Shown here piece after piece: positions 11,601 through 23,936 of a stretch of DNA of 64,000 nucleotides; the first letter of the stretch is position 1; every line of letters starts with the position of its first letter. The translations under genes were made by a program, and so were the position numbers. The notes under the pieces were generated by a model, which did no database searches, had not been told where the DNA came from, and saw only the letters and a program-made list of their open reading frames with translations. Source of the DNA: Craterostigma plantagineum (Eukaryota; Streptophyta; Magnoliopsida; Lamiales; Linderniaceae); the NCBI GenBank assembly GCA_027422505.1, contig JAPQWV010000005.1, positions 13,645,501 to 13,709,500 of the forward strand. The letters are read 5' to 3'.

Positions 11601-12867
11601 ATACTCTATTTTTCCTCTTGACCACTACGTTCTGTTGAGGCGTAATAGGGGCTGAAAAATTATGACTATAGCCATTTCATCACAAAAATATGCGAAAGAT
11701 TTACTATCAAATTCTAGACCGTTATCACTCCTAATCTTACGGACCTTCATCTCTTTCTCATTTTCTAGCTTCTTAATCAGTGGCGCAAGGTTATCTAAAG
11801 CCTCACTTTTGTGCGCAAGAAATAAGACCCATGTGTACCTAGTATAGTCGTCTACGATAACAAAGGCATATCATTTACCTTTCAATGACATAACTTATAC
11901 CGGACCAAAAAGGTCAAGATGCAGCAGTTCGAGTGGTCTGGACGTAGATATCACATTCTTAGGTTTGAAAGACGTCTTCGTCTGTTTCCCCATTTGGCAC
12001 GCTTTGCAAATTCTGTCCTTGGTGGCTTTCATATTGGAATACCTCTCACCAATTCATTGCATGATATGTGAGACATCAGTTCCATGTTGGCATGTCCCAA
12101 CCGTCTGTGCCATAACCATGTCATATCCTGCGTAACTACTTGACACTTGACGTTCTGGTTAGCAATATCATCAAGAGTGATGCAGTAAATGTTACCATGC
12201 CTAGACACACTAAACATAACCTCATCACCCTTTTTGACAAAGCACTTGTCTTTGGCGAAAGCTACGGTATGTCCATCATCACATAATTGGCTAATGCTAA
12301 TTAAATTATGTTCTAAGTTCCTAACAAACCATACGTATCTATAGTGATATTTAAATTGTTACCAACAGTACCAACTCCCACGATTTTGGCTTTTGCGTCG
12401 TTAGCGAACGAAACGTATCCTCCATCAACCGCCTTTAACGACACAAATTTACCTATATCACCTGTCATGTGGCGGGAGCACCCGCTGTCGAGATACCACC
12501 TGCTTTTCTTGCTGGAATTCTTCCTTTGTACCTGTAGAAAGAAGTACTCTTCTGAGGTACCCAATTTCTGTTGGGTCCTAACATGTTAGCGGGGAAATAA
12601 CTTCTGTTAACATATGAGATATCATTCTGCATAGACGGTGATCTCCTGTTAGAATCAGATACAACGTGGCATTTACAGGCGACTTCTTAGGTCTCCAAAC
12701 ATACTTAGCTTTATCAACTTTCTTTAAAGAATAGTTATATGCATAATGACCATTTCTACCACAACAGAAACACTTAAGCTTAGGCACAGAATGTTTAGCA
12801 TGCTTTCCTTCAGTGGAATAACCTATCCCTGACCTACCAATGTTCCTAGGAGTACTTAACAGCATAT
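8682..12867 (-). pseudogene. Copia-B pol pseudogene (protease, integrase, RT, RNase H)
   Basis: Minus-strand segments run in Copia order. A gag-side knuckle CFCCGRNGHYAYNY lies near 12760. The protease has WYLDSGCSRHMTGD near 12470-12515. The GAG-pre-integrase zinc motif LWHRRLGHANMELMSH lies near 12060-12115. The integrase C-terminal half (LQEMARTMLSEYNTPKHLWA) is near 11530-11600. RT contains [12 protein letters not shown] near 10930-10975, [14 protein letters not shown], and (after a LINE insertion) [20 protein letters not shown] near 9800-9860. The conserved GSLLYLTASRPDI (near 9300) follows, and RNase H ends IRDQLGIIELK with a stop at 8682-8684. Frames change many times, so no functional polyprotein is possible. 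Confidence 0.9.
9868..10780 (-). mobile_element. 5'-truncated LINE inserted in Copia-B RT
   Basis: The poly(T) at the left end is the reverse complement of the poly(A) tail. It is flanked by a 16-bp target duplication, ccatttgaaaaatctt, at 9852-9867 and 10781-10796. The only coding part is the ORF2 C-terminus on the minus strand (10486-10668, MIYHLWSKRNRRWHEGNRSA), matching the C-terminus of LINE-1. The remainder is 3' UTR similar to the LINE-3 tail. The 5' end is rearranged: a 39-bp direct repeat (10668-10706, 10716-10754) and a 21-bp inverted repeat (10576-10596 against 10694-10714). Confidence 0.93.
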
Positions 12868-14258
12868 CTAGGTTCTGCTTACCCTCAAGGAGTCTATCAA
12901 CTTTCTGTTTTCTCTATCTAAGGAGTTCCTGAGTTCTACGATAACTCTGGATAAGTCACTATTTTTTTTTTCTGTTTTCTCACAGTCACATGGAATTCCC
13001 TCTTTTTTGTCAGTAACTAACTCTCTCTTCAAACGTGAGATCTCTAGATCAGCCTTATGTTTTTCCTTAGCTAGGTGATCTCGCTGTTTTATCAGTTTCT
13101 TATTCAAGGAATTTAGTGACTTAATCTTTCTCTCTGCTTTTTTAAGTAAACCACACAATTCTTCCTTACTTCCTTCTATATCAGAAACAGATGAGTCACT
13201 TTCATAATCATTGTTATATAATCTGTTTAGGATATGAATTTTCTCAATGGAGGAAGAACGAGATACCTGATCCTCGTTAGCCATATAAGCGTGATCCTCG
13301 TCCTCGCTTTGTTCCATTTCAAAATCGTTAGATTCTGTCACCATGGCCTTCTGCTTCCTTTGTTTCTCATCGTTGATTGTAGGGCATTCATGTGCATAGT
13401 GGCCTGGTTTGTTGCATCGGAAGCATTTTTGAACTTTCTTCCCGGCTGTGGAGATTCCCTTATTTTTGCTCTGGAATTTGCTGGAGTTCCCTTTGAATCT
13501 CTTTTCCTGTTCGAGTCTTTCGAATCTCTTTGTAAGCATGGCTAGGTCGTTCATCAAGCTTTCTTTTTCGTCGTCTGAATCAGATTCTTCTTGGTTGGAT
13601 TGAATGCAATGGACTTCTGATTTTTGTTCTGTGACTTCTCATTCATTGACGTTTGAATCATTTCGTAGGAGATAAGAGATCCAATCAGTTCGGTGATGTT
13701 AAGTGCTTCCAGATCCTTTGCTTCATACATGGCAGTAACCTTGGCATTCCATTCTCATGGCAGTGATCTCAGTATCTTTCTGACTTATTCACTGTCGGAA
13801 ACCTTCTTTTCGAGAGAGAACATTTGGTTGATGATTCCCATGAATCTGGCATAACATCTGGCTTATATTCTCGTCAGATTCCATTGAGAACAGTTCGTAC
13901 TGATGGGTGAGCAGAGCCAGTCTTTCTTGTACAACTCGTTGTGTTCCTTCATGCGTAACTTGGAGCATATCCCACATAGCCTTTGCCGATGAGCAGGAAC
14001 TAACCCGAATGTATTCTTCCCGTGTTAGTGCACATGCGAGCATGTTTTTCGCCTTTGCGTTTTGCGTGATTCCCTTTTTGTCATCAGCAGTGTAATCTTT
14101 AGCGTCCTTTGATGATTGTCTCCCAAAGATCATAGTCGACAGCGATCAGAAACTCGATCATACGATTCTTCCCACACTGCATAGTTCGTTCCATCAAAGA
14201 AAGGCGGCCTAGAGTGGGATTGACCATCTGCAAATACATCAACACTCGAAAAAGCCAT
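12868..14258 (-). pseudogene. Copia-B gag pseudogene
   Basis: The minus-strand start at 14258 follows the primer site by about 45 bases. The N-terminus resembles Copia-A (VDVFADGQSHSRPPFFDGTN). A segment at 13789-14133 includes MWDMLQVTHEGTQRVVQERL. A long open piece at 12868-13557 carries the zinc knuckle CFRCNKPGHYAHEC (near 13395-13440), an acidic stretch, and then about 110 residues of charged heptad-like sequence likely to form a coiled coil (AERKIKSLNSLNKKLIKQRD). A second knuckle follows near 12760 in another frame. Frameshifts near 13600 and 13790 inactivate it. Confidence 0.85.
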
Positions 14259-14301
14259 TAGATCTTAACTCAGGCGTGTTAGGCCTTTCGTTGAGTAACC
14301 C

Positions 14302-14313
14302 GCTCTGATACCA
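14302..14313 (-). other. Copia-B primer binding site
   Basis: The minus strand reads TGGTATCAGAGC, complementary to initiator Met tRNA, two bases from the LTR end at 14316. Confidence 0.9.
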
Positions 14314-14420
14314 AATGAAGTGTAAAATATGCCTAAGAGGGGGGGTGAGTTAGGCTATAAAAAATATTGGCTTGTTCTTCTTTGATACATACTTTTCTTT
14401 AAGAAGATATTTGCAGAGTA

Positions 14421-14683
14421 GGCCACGTTCCACACCTAGATGAGCGCGCGTTGACTTTCGTTGACTTTCTCTCTAACACCGTCAGTGTGTGCGATTTTCA
14501 CACAGTAGGCGGGATTTTCAATTTTTGATCGTTCTTTGTGCGTTTTTGACGTCCGATCGCCGTCGTCTCCGGCTCTTATTGGCCGGCCGGCGATCCTGGT
14601 ATCCTCCCTCACCAATCTGGTCGAGGTGGGACTGATTGGAGCGAGGTTTTAGCGTTTTGTGGCGACTAGGGTTCCTTGGCGAG
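14421..14683 (+). promoter_or_regulatory. LINE-1 5' UTR / internal promoter region
   Basis: This GC-rich leader lies upstream of ORF1. It contains two W-box cores TTGACT at 14451-14456 and 14461-14466, preceded by gcgcgcg. L1 elements carry internal promoters here. The W-box assignment (WRKY factor sites) is by motif only. Confidence 0.5.
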
Positions 14684-16893
14684 ATGCAATCGCCGGGGAT
14701 TTCACCCGATCCACCTGATCGGGCCATGGCGACGATCGCTGATCCGGTGGTGATGGAGCGTGATCAGCTACCACCGACGGCGCAAGGGGCTGACCCGGCT
14801 CTCCCGGATTTGGATGCCTTGACCGCGGCATACCCGGATTTTGCAGCGTGCTTCGATGGGGTTCGTTTCCGGGCACTGCAGAACAAGATTGCCGGCGCTG
14901 ATGGGACGCAGATTGAGACTGGGTTTTCCGGCGATGGAGGACAGCCCAATCGGGCTGTTTCTACGCCCATGGGTGACGGTGGACCTGCTAGGGTTGATCA
15001 GGTGATTTCGCGCGAATCTGACGGGGCGGATGACAGCGCTGATCGCGGGATGGTGACGGCTAGGGTTAATTCGGGCATGCCTCAGACGGCGGGCCACGCT
15101 GGGAATGGGCCTAGGGTCTCGAATGGATCGCCACCTGCGCGTATGGGCTGTGCTAATGCTGCAGTTCCGCTGCAGGTTCCGCTACAGGGAATTCTGCGAA
15201 ACCCTAAGCGTCGACCACAGTGGTGGCGGCTGGAACTCCACCGCCAACTCGTCTGACGGCTCGGCGGTTCGTGGATATGGGAGCCATGATGGTTGATGAA
15301 CCCGTTGATGAGGAAATCGTGGTTGATGATAGGACGGAGGCTGCTCGGACGGGGTTGGTTACGACCCAACCAGCTAGGGTCTTCGGGTCTGAGCGGGTGA
15401 TTGTATCGGCCGATTTGCCCCCTTCGTCGTCATCTGCTGTTGCGCCGGGGAGGACGGAATTAATCGGTGACGTGGGTTTACCGATGCGGCATATGAGGGG
15501 TGATGGACGCTCACCGGGAACATCGACGACCATGCAGCAGATGAGGGCGCCCGGGGTTGAGGCTGTGGTTTTTGGGGCTGGCAACGTGGATGCACCCGCG
15601 GTGGCTGCCATGACGGGGAAGTCACTTGGGAAGGGAGGTACTAACCCGTTTCATGGATCCGTCTTTACACGAATGGGGCCGAGCACGATGACGGCGGCAG
15701 GGCATGCAGAGCCGGATTCCTTTGTGGCGGCTGTCCAACGAGCTGCCCCTTCACGACCATATGTGCCATCCAAGACTATGGCATTATCATACACACCGCC
15801 GACTGTAGTGAATGGGGTGGCTAGAGTGCGAGCAACGGCGGAGATGGCACGTCGAGGGTGCGATCGATGGCAACATACGCTTGTGGGCTACTTTCTAGGG
15901 CGTAAACCGTACTTTCCTTTTGTGGAACGCCATTTTCGATCAGTTTGGAAGGGCCTTGCTGAAATACGGACAACTATTAATGGGTTCTTTATGTTTCGGT
16001 TTGAATCCAATGAGGCTAAAATGGGTGTGTTAGAGGGGGGCCCTTGGCTCATGCAAGGGCAACCCTTATTCTTGGAACCGTGGCGGCCTCGCATGTCATT
16101 TGCACGACGCGAGTTGGTGGAGGTGCCATTGTGGGTGAGACTACGGAATGTACCGTGCGAGTTGTGGACGCAGGAAGGCCTTGGGTTGGTTGCGAGTGCT
16201 GTTGGGCGTCCATTGTTTGCGGATAGTATCACGGCGACTGGGGAACGATTGGACTATGCACGTATCTGTGTCATGAAACCGCTCTCTGAGCCGTTTAGAG
16301 AGACTTGTGAGGTGTTGATCCAGGGGGATGGTGAGGAGGATGATGCTATTGTGCCGATCCAGGTGGAGTATGACTGGAAACCATCTCCGTGCTCGCACTG
16401 TAACTCATGGGCGCATGGGGCAGCACACTGTCCACAACAAACTGCCAAGCCGGCCGGGGCAGCGCTTGCGACGAGTGACGAGCCGGGGCGTGTTGCGGCA
16501 GCGCCTCATGGGAAACCTCGCGGGACCACTGGTGAAGAACATCAGCTGGGCCGGAATCGTAGACCGGCCCGACAGAGAGCAGGTCCAAGGCGTCCTAGTC
16601 GGATGGATGTGCCTCGCAGAGCATCCCCACCTCCGCAAAATGCATGGCAACTTGTGGGGGTCAAGGGCAAGGCGATCTTGGGTACGTCGAAGGAGGGACG
16701 AAGTGATAGATCATCTGCCATGGTTGGGCAGGGGGAGGGTGCCATGACACGGCCCCCGGATGCCGATGTGCCCTCGACTTCGGGCGATCGGAATCGATTT
16801 GAATTGCTTCGCTCAGTACCTGAAGTGACTGACTTGACTATCTATACGGGCCCTAAAGCAGATGCAGCCCGCCCAGGGGTGCCTTTATGTTAG
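14684..16893 (+). pseudogene. LINE-1 ORF1 (DUF4283 / CCHC) pseudogene
   Basis: It starts MQSPGISPDPPDRAM at 14684. The N-terminal quarter is low-complexity and acidic. A frame change between about 15190 and 15255 leads into a long open frame to 16893. That frame contains the DUF4283 core (HTLVGYFLGRKPYFPFVERH near 15870, EGGPWLMQGQPLFLEPW near 16030, VPLWVRLRNVPCELWTQEGL near 16120-16180) and the zinc knuckle CSHCNSWAHGAAHC (CX2CX4HX4C) near 16390-16431. A basic, proline- and arginine-rich tail follows. The product would bind element RNA. Apart from the one N-terminal frameshift the gene is intact. Confidence 0.88.
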
Positions 16894-19800
16894 GTGTCGG
16901 ATCCTGGAATGTGCGTGGTCTTAATAAGCAAGACCACAGGAGGGCGGTGGGGGAATTGATTTCGCGTGAAGGGCTATGTATGATTGGGCTAATAGAGACG
17001 CGAGTGTCGGCGTCTAATGCTGATTTTATATCGACAGGCATTAGGACTCGTTGGAGTTGGTTCTTTGAGTATGATGACGGCCCAGCGTCGCGCATCTGGG
17101 TAGGTTGGGACCCATCGGTCCTGAAGGTGGGGGTTCTTGGTTTCTCGACTCAAGCTATCCACTGCAGGGTTGATTCGTTGGTGACCAAGGAGACATTCTT
17201 TATTTCCTTCGCATATGGGCATTCAAGGAGGGAGGAGAGATTGTCCTTATGGGAGGATTTGACTGCTATGTCCGCTGAGCGGGTGGCGGATGCCTGGATA
17301 GTCATGGGGGACTTCAACGCTATCTTACATCCGGATGAGGGAAGAGGGGGATCGCCCTCTATTCAAGATATGGCGGACTTTCGAGCATGCTTAGTGAGTG
17401 CGGATCTTTTGACGTTACCGACGATGGGCCAGGTCTTCACATGGTATAATCAACAACGTGCTGAGGCTGGGATCTGGAGGCGCTTGGATCGGATTTTGGG
17501 CAACCCGCAGTGGTTTGCCAGATTTATGGATGCATTCTGTCGTTGTGGCTTACCTGCGACTTCAGATCACTCGCCGATCCTCTTAGGTGCCACTGTAGCA
17601 CGGCAGCATAAGGTGACGTTTCGATTCGACAACTTCTTGGCGAAGGATCCGAGATTCTTCGATTTGGTTCAGAAGGCCTGGAGTGTGCCTATTACGGGCT
17701 ACCCCATGTTCGTGTTGGTGAGACGGCTGAAGATGTTGAAGTCTTCCCTCCTAGAGCTGCGACGGTCGAAAGGGGATTTAACGGCAAATGTCACGGAGGC
17801 CAAGTTTTTTCTCGATATTGCACAGGACTATGCTACACGGTATCCAAATGAAGAGGGTTTTTTTTTGACCTGGAACGGATATGCCGGATGTTATATGCGA
17901 AAGCGGTGATGGCGGAGCAGTCGGCATTATCACAGCGGGCTAAGCTTGCGTGGCTCAAGGATGGCGATCAATGCACGTCCTACTTCTTTCGTAGGGTCGC
18001 CATGCGCCGGGCTGCTAATCGGATCTGGTCCTTGGAGACGGCCACGGGAACCCTTCTGGAGGAGCCGGATGAGGTGGAAGGCGAGTTGATTGGGTTCTAT
18101 CGGGACTTATTGGGTCAGTCTATGCACTCGGCGCCGATTGCTGATTCTGATGTGCAGAGTGCTGTTGTGCGGACGCTCTCCCCAGCGAATGCTGCTTCCA
18201 TGATTGGCGTAGTCACTAACTTGGAGGTTCGGACGGCGCTTTTCTCTATGGGGGATGAGAAAGCGCCTGGCCCTGACGGGTATACAGTTGCGTTCTTTCG
18301 GGCGGCATGGGGGATTGTGGGAGATGCAGTGGTCGAGGCGGTACAGGACTTCTTCGTTTCGGGGAGGCTACTTAAGGGGCTCAATAGCACACTCATCACA
18401 TTGATCCCTAAGAGGGATGCACCGAGGCGGGCGACTGACTTTAGGCCGATCTCATGCTGTAATGTACTTTACAAGGTGATCTCCAAGATCCTGGCCAACC
18501 GACTTAAGATACACTTACCTTCGTTGGTGCACGGCTCTCAGACAGCGTTCATACCAGGTCGACGCATTAGCGACAATGTGTTGCTAGCGCAGGAGCTGTG
18601 CCTCGGGTATAAGTCCAAGGGGCGTCCGCCACGAGCGATGTTCAAGATTGACTTGGCGAAGGCCTACGACAAGGTCGAGTGGGGCTTTTTGCTGTCGGTG
18701 TTACGCGCCATGGGTTTTCATCCTACGTACATTGGATGGATTCGCACGTGCCTCACGACTACAGCCTTCGCTAAACTTGAATGGCCAGGTGGTGGGGTTT
18801 TTTCAGGGAAAGAGGGGTCTGCGACAGGGGGATCCCATCTCGCCCTATCTTTTTACCTTGGTTATGGAGGTTCTCCATGGGCTGCTCATGAGGTATGTGT
18901 CGGAGGAACCTCGGTTCCGATACCATTGGCGATGTGAGGAACTCAGACTGGTTTCGTTAGCGTTTGCGGATGACCTCCTTCTCTTTAGCCATGCGGATGA
19001 AGGGTCGATTGGGGTGCTGAAACGAGCGCTGGATGAGTTTGGAAGGCTATCTGGGTTAGTTCCTAACCCTGATAAGAGCGAGATGTATCTTTCTCGGCGG
19101 GCTGAGGGTCTGACGGCGTCGTTTCAGGCCCTGATGGGATATCGTGTGGGCCATCTGCCAGTTCGGTACTTGTGGGTGCCGCTTATCACTTCACGCTTGA
19201 CGATTCATGACTGTGCGCCGCTACTCCAAAAGGTGGATCAGCGATTAGGGTCATGGCTTAATCGCTCCTTATCCTACGCGGGCCGCCTGCAGCTGGTGAA
19301 GTCGGTGCTGCAGGCTCTTCATACGTATTGGTCGGGAGTTTTCCTACTTCCTAAAGGCGTGGTCAACTCCTTGGAAATGCGCTTTAGGAAGTTCTTGTGG
19401 GGAGGGGGATCGGCTAAGGTGGCATGGGATGTTCTATGTCTTCCTGTGAGAGAAGGGGGACTGGGACTAAGGTCTATCGCGGTCGACAACAAGGCGTTAA
19501 TGCTGAAGCACTTGTGGAGTGTTCTTACCAGAACACCAGGCTCGATTTGGGTTGAATGGCTTTATGGGACGCGGCTGATGTCTCGCTCGATTTGGGACCT
19601 ACGGGTGTCGGCGAATGACGCTTGGAGCTGGAGAAAGATGCTACAATTGAGACCATTGATCCGATCTCTGATTACGTTCCGAGTTGGGGACGGGTCCACG
19701 ATTTGGTTGTGGAAGGATCCCTGGCTCCTTACTACTCCATTGATTGAGCGTTTCCCTCGGGGACCTGTTGCGATGGGTCTACCACAGGATGCAAGACTTA

Positions 19801-20521
19801 GTATGGTTATTGTTGCGCATGGATGGAACTGGCCTGGGCAGGGGGCGGTTGAGTACATAGAGATCAGCGGCTACTCCCGAATGTTGTGCGCGGGCCTCGC
19901 GATGGGGTGCTGTGGAAGGGATCGCCGGACGGGAATATGATGACTTCGATGGCTAGGGACGCGATGAGACATAGGAGGCCACCTGTTTGCTGGGCTGCAC
20001 TGTTTGGGGACCCATTGAAGGTTCCTAGGCACGAGTTCATTCTTTATTTGGGTTTGCAGGATCGCCTCTCGACTAGGGACAAGCCGTGGATTGCTCAGCG
20101 GGCGGGAACTCCGGCTTGTTGCCTTTGTGATGAGCTGCACTTTGAGACGGCCCAACATCTCTTTTTTGACTGCCCATTCTCACGGCAGTGCCTTCGACTT
20201 TTACGGCGGCGGATTAGGTGGATCTGGCCCTATCAGGAATGGAGCACTGGTATTCAGTGGGCGGCCTCCCGGTGGCGAGGGAAGCACCTTTTACAGGCTG
20301 CTTATCGACATGTCCTTGCCTCGCTTGTTTATCATATTTGGCAGGCGAGGAACAGACGTTGGAAGGAGGGGATCATCACGACGCCTCACAGGTTGGTAGG
20401 GAGTGTTCTTGCATTGGTTATCTTGCGTATTGGTGGTACGCCAGCCAAGTACGAGCTGCATCGGTGGCCATCCGCAGACTATGGCGTGTGGCTTGGTAGT
20501 GCGTTTGACTTGTGTAGGTAG
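16887..20521 (+). pseudogene. LINE-1 ORF2 (endonuclease-RT-zinc domain) pseudogene
   Basis: It starts at ATG 16887, overlapping the ORF1 stop by 7 bases. Endonuclease motifs: SWNVRGLNKQDHRRA, IETRV, GDFNAIL near 17307, FTWYNQQ, RRLDRILGN, SDHSPILLG near 17562. Reverse transcriptase: GDEKAPGPDGYTVAFF, LITLIPK, DFRPISCCNVLYKVISKILA, SQTAFIPGRRISDN, KIDLAKAYDKVEW, GLRQGDPISPYLF, and the catalytic FADDLLLFS near 18963-18989. The C-terminus has a zf-RVT-like CCLCDELHFETAQHLFFDC and HIWQARNRRWKEG. Frameshifts lie near 17860-17885 (a T-run), 18770-18800 and 19865-19900. The order matches plant L1 ORF2; the enzyme cannot be made. Confidence 0.92.
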
Positions 20522-22251
20522 TGTTTGTGCTTGTACCCAGTAGCCTGTTACTGGTTGGATTGCGGAGCTTATCTCCTGCTCACTATGTACATACCTTTTC
20601 GCTTATATATATATGGGACATTAAAACCAAAAAAAAGATATTTGCAGAGTACGTTATTCCCTAGAAATCAGTACAAGTATCAACGTTATCTCCCTAACCC
20701 TGTTTCACAAAATATCACGTTATTTTCAGAAAGCGTTTCAACCATATTACCAAGTTACTTGCAGGCGTTCTGGGTTTGTCTCACAGAAAAGTAAATAGCA
20801 GAAAGTAAAGTGAGACGGGATTTTTATACAGGTTATATCCCCAAATGGAGTTTAATCATGTCCTTGGGGTGTGATCTCCCCAAGAGTTCCAGTCAATCAC
20901 TGAGTATTACCAGTTATGGTTACAAAATGATCGACCCTTACACAACCGAAGCACTTTGGAAACTAGACCTCCACCTAGGCTGCCGCACGCCAAGTTTCGA
21001 TCCACGTCGTTTACCCAGGAAACCAATTCCCTGACTGGATGCAGCTTGCTACCGAAGGGCCACCGAATCCACCAAATTCGTCCCTCCACGTGCAGAAGAC
21101 TCCAACCGTGCTCCTTTGTGCGTTCAACACGTCCGAAGACAAAGGTTTAGGGTAGGGTGTTGCTAAAGATCGCTCACGGGTACAGAATTCGCAAATGAAA
21201 GCTCAACACAAACTACGAATGAATCGTAAATTTACGCTCAATCACTCTAAGGGATTCGTTTGCTTGTGTGTTCGTTTGGTACCCTTCAATGTGAAGTGTT
21301 TTCCTTCTATATAGACCCACGAATTGCTTCTACACTTCACAAGGAAAGTTAAGCACATAATATGCCAGAGAAGGCTCAATAATCACGTGCATTAACTCAA
21401 AGAATCATGCCAAGAATAAACCAATTATGCTCAACGGTCAAACATGATCATTTACCATAAGTACCACAGTCTTACTTTCCTTCCGTGGTAATCTCATCCG
21501 TTGTCACCACATTCCATATATAGTTCCACTCAGAATGTTATCAGTTAAGCTCAATCAACTAATTTCTTTCCTAAAATATGATAGCCAATTCGCACAATGA
21601 AAGGTTTGATCTACTGAGTATAAGGTAAAGACAGACTTTCCATGCATGGTGATCTCATCCGATTTCAGCACATTCCATAAATAGACTCAATCAGCATATT
21701 ACCACATATAAGTCCAATCAATTAATCACTTTCCAAAATATAAATCCTAAGTCGCATAAGGAAAGGTAGATCATTGATTCACTTATTTAAAAGTCAAATA
21801 ATATTGCACTCAACGGATATCTCATAATATTCTTTCCTAAAATAGATCAATCACATGTAAGCACTTAATCAGAATATCTTTTCCATATATAGCATAGTCA
21901 TATCCGGGTGATCACAGTGATATACTTTCCTAAAATAGCTCAATCACGTGTACAGCTCACATATCACTTAACATAATATATTTTCCATATATAGCACACA
22001 GTGAGATTCCATTCATATGATAACCAGGTGATCACATCAATATTCCAGTTAAGCATAAGATCATATATATTCGATTTTCATAACGATTGAAACACTTAAT
22101 CGAATATTTTCACATACTTAAACATCATAAATCAGACATATCGAGTTTTCTAAATTATACCCCCCATAATACATAATTACTTGGAATAATCAATAATCTC
22201 ATAATTATTTTGACCAAAAAGGTCTACACATGGGACGTGTATACATTTGCA

Positions 22252-23936
22252 GCAAAAGAATTTCCTATGCGTCCGGCCTCACAGGTCGTCATCCACGTAC
22301 ACACCATCCCCAAAAGTCACCCGGAAGCTTCACAAGAATACCCTGCTGGCTAGGCGATCACATACCGTGTTCGTAACCTACAACACATAAAACGTGGGAT
22401 GAGCTTATAAAGCCCAGTAAGTGGAAACTTATGCATGCTGTGCCCGTGTCATGACTTGCAGAGGCATACGCGAATTCTATCACACCATGCTTAGTTCGCG
22501 AAGTGGTCCTCCAAGTCATGATTCGCCAACCGAGTTCGCGAAACTTTGCATGGATTCGCCAAACTCTCCATTGTCCCTCAATTCGCCAAGCTCTTGAATT
22601 CGCCAAATGGGACCCGCCAAGTTGAGCCCGCGAAGTGTATGGGTTCGCGAACTAGGGTTCGCCAACCTCATCTCATAACATGCATCCCCTTTTAACTTGG
22701 GTTCGCGAACCGAGTTCGTGAAGTATAAACTTCGTGAATTCGTGCACGCGGAGCCTTTGAATTCGCGAAACTCGTGCCGCCTATGGTTCGCGAACGTTCG
22801 CGAAGTTCACACTTCGCGTCCCCATCGTGCATAAACATTATTTTTGATTTGCGAATTCTAATAACAACTTCGATCAAAATGTTACTTTTCCTTAAGAAAA
22901 ATTTTGAATATCCTATGAATTTTAAATATCTCCAAAACCCACCAAACTTAACTTGTATAAAATTATCCATCCTAAATATTGCTACAAAGGTTCTACGGCA
23001 GGAAGCTCTAATTACTCTCTAATCCTAGTCCTTAAGAATATTATGTGTTTCAAGGATCATTAAAATCTCTCTATCGTTGTGAAATACTTTTATGAACATC
23101 CCTTACCCAAATATCACTAAGACTCGGATGGGTTATGTATAAACATATACCGTAACTTATGAAATCACTATCTAACTATCAAAAGTGTTCAAGAGATACC
23201 TCACTTAGGTCTTCAAGTTATGGAGTTGGGTTTTTCCTTCGTTGTTTCACGTTTTCTTTTTCTTCCTTCTCTCCTAAGTATTGTCGATGGTCTCTTTTAA
23301 AATATCCTCTTTCTCTTTTGTTCTTGAGGTGTTTATCTTGTTCCATGAGTCTCACTTATCAAAAAGTTTAGATAATTATTAAAACTAGTTGATGGGACAT
23401 GAAGTGGCGTGGGACTTCCCTAATCTGAGGAACCTTGTTCCCAAAAAAAGCTCTAATGATTGTGGGCCTATGTTATGGTTCTACTTTGGGCCTTGAAATT
23501 CTATTATAATTCATTGCAATCTCACTATCTTGGGCCACTTTAGTTTATAGATTATTTTGGACCAAACCTATAAATTGTCTTGGGCCTAAGTTTGGATTCA
23601 AACCTAGTCCAATTATCCTCATAGCCCAATTTTCTATCCCCACTACTTTTATTATCCCAATCTCCCTTATTTTATATTTCCGAAAATTCCTACTAACTTA
23701 AATGTCACAAAAGCACGTAGATTTTAGATGCACACCATGCCATAGAATTCACATAAGCACATAATAATTGCACAAATTCGTGAAATCGTGCGGGCTCATA
23801 AAATGCACCCAATTTATTGGCCATCCTAATTTCGGGAATTCGGGTATTACACCCTCCCCCCTAAAAGAATTTTGCCCCCGAAATTCCGCCAGTGGAAATA
23901 ATTCGGGGTACCAATGGGTAGGGAGTTCACATAGGC
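22252..23936 (-). mobile_element. Gypsy-D: LTR remnant with polypurine tract and pol tail
   Basis: The minus-strand LTR ends at 23851 (its start is TGTAATACCCG, as in Gypsy-1) and is preceded by a polypurine tract at 23852-23866. The last codons of a Gypsy polyprotein lie at about 23870-23936 (YPELF-like, as at the Gypsy-1 pol end). The left part matches the end of the Gypsy-1 LTR (acctgtgaggccgg; atgagctttataagc-type block near 22400). It stops at the Copia-B LTR, so Copia-B probably inserted here and the rest was lost. Short TTCGCGAA motifs cluster at 22490-22810. No coding sequence in the LTR. Confidence 0.75.
22490..22810. repeat. TTCGCGAA cluster in Gypsy-D LTR
   Basis: About seven exact copies of the palindromic octamer TTCGCGAA, plus several one-base variants (attcgccaa, ttcgtgaa), fall within about 320 bases of otherwise AT-rich LTR. 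Spacing is irregular. Function is unknown. Confidence 0.75.

Larger units (their letters stand above)
14404..20651 (+). mobile_element. LINE-1: near full-length L1-type LINE with target duplications
   Basis: The body is 14421-20634, flanked by aagatatttgcagagta (17 bp) at 14404-14420 and 20635-20651. It has a 5' UTR of about 260 bases, ORF1, an overlapping ORF2, a short 3' UTR ending atgggacattaaaacc, and a short A-run. At 6.2 kb with an intact leader it appears full length, which is uncommon for LINEs. Each ORF has frameshifts, so it is inactive. G+C is clearly higher than the surrounding LTR. Confidence 0.95.
8456..22251 (-). mobile_element. Copia-B: Ty1/Copia retrotransposon lacking its 3' LTR
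   Basis: On the minus strand the order is LTR (22251 down to 14316, interrupted by LINE-1), primer site (14302-14313), gag, protease, integrase, reverse transcriptase and RNase H ending at 8682. Integrase before reverse transcriptase is the Copia order. The second LTR expected left of 8.68 kb is missing; only about 220 bases of non-coding tail remain before LINE-2. A LINE fragment sits inside the reverse transcriptase (9868-10780). It is multiply frameshifted and inactive. Confidence 0.9.
14316..22251 (-). repeat. Copia-B 5' LTR, split by LINE-1
   Basis: The LTR occupies 14316-14420 and 20652 to about 22251, with LINE-1 between. It begins TGAAG and ends ...acatttgca. It resembles the Copia-A LTR in order of motifs (tgcctaagaggggg; gaccaaaaaggtctacaca near the end). 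The part from 20652 on is non-coding and AT-rich, with repeated tttccatatatagc-like segments. The exact end is uncertain by about 3 bases. Confidence 0.8.

Noticed and set aside
14636..16893. Several antisense frames over LINE-1 ORF1
   Set aside because: They are mirror frames of GC-rich coding sequence; only the plus-strand frame carries DUF4283 and zinc-knuckle motifs.
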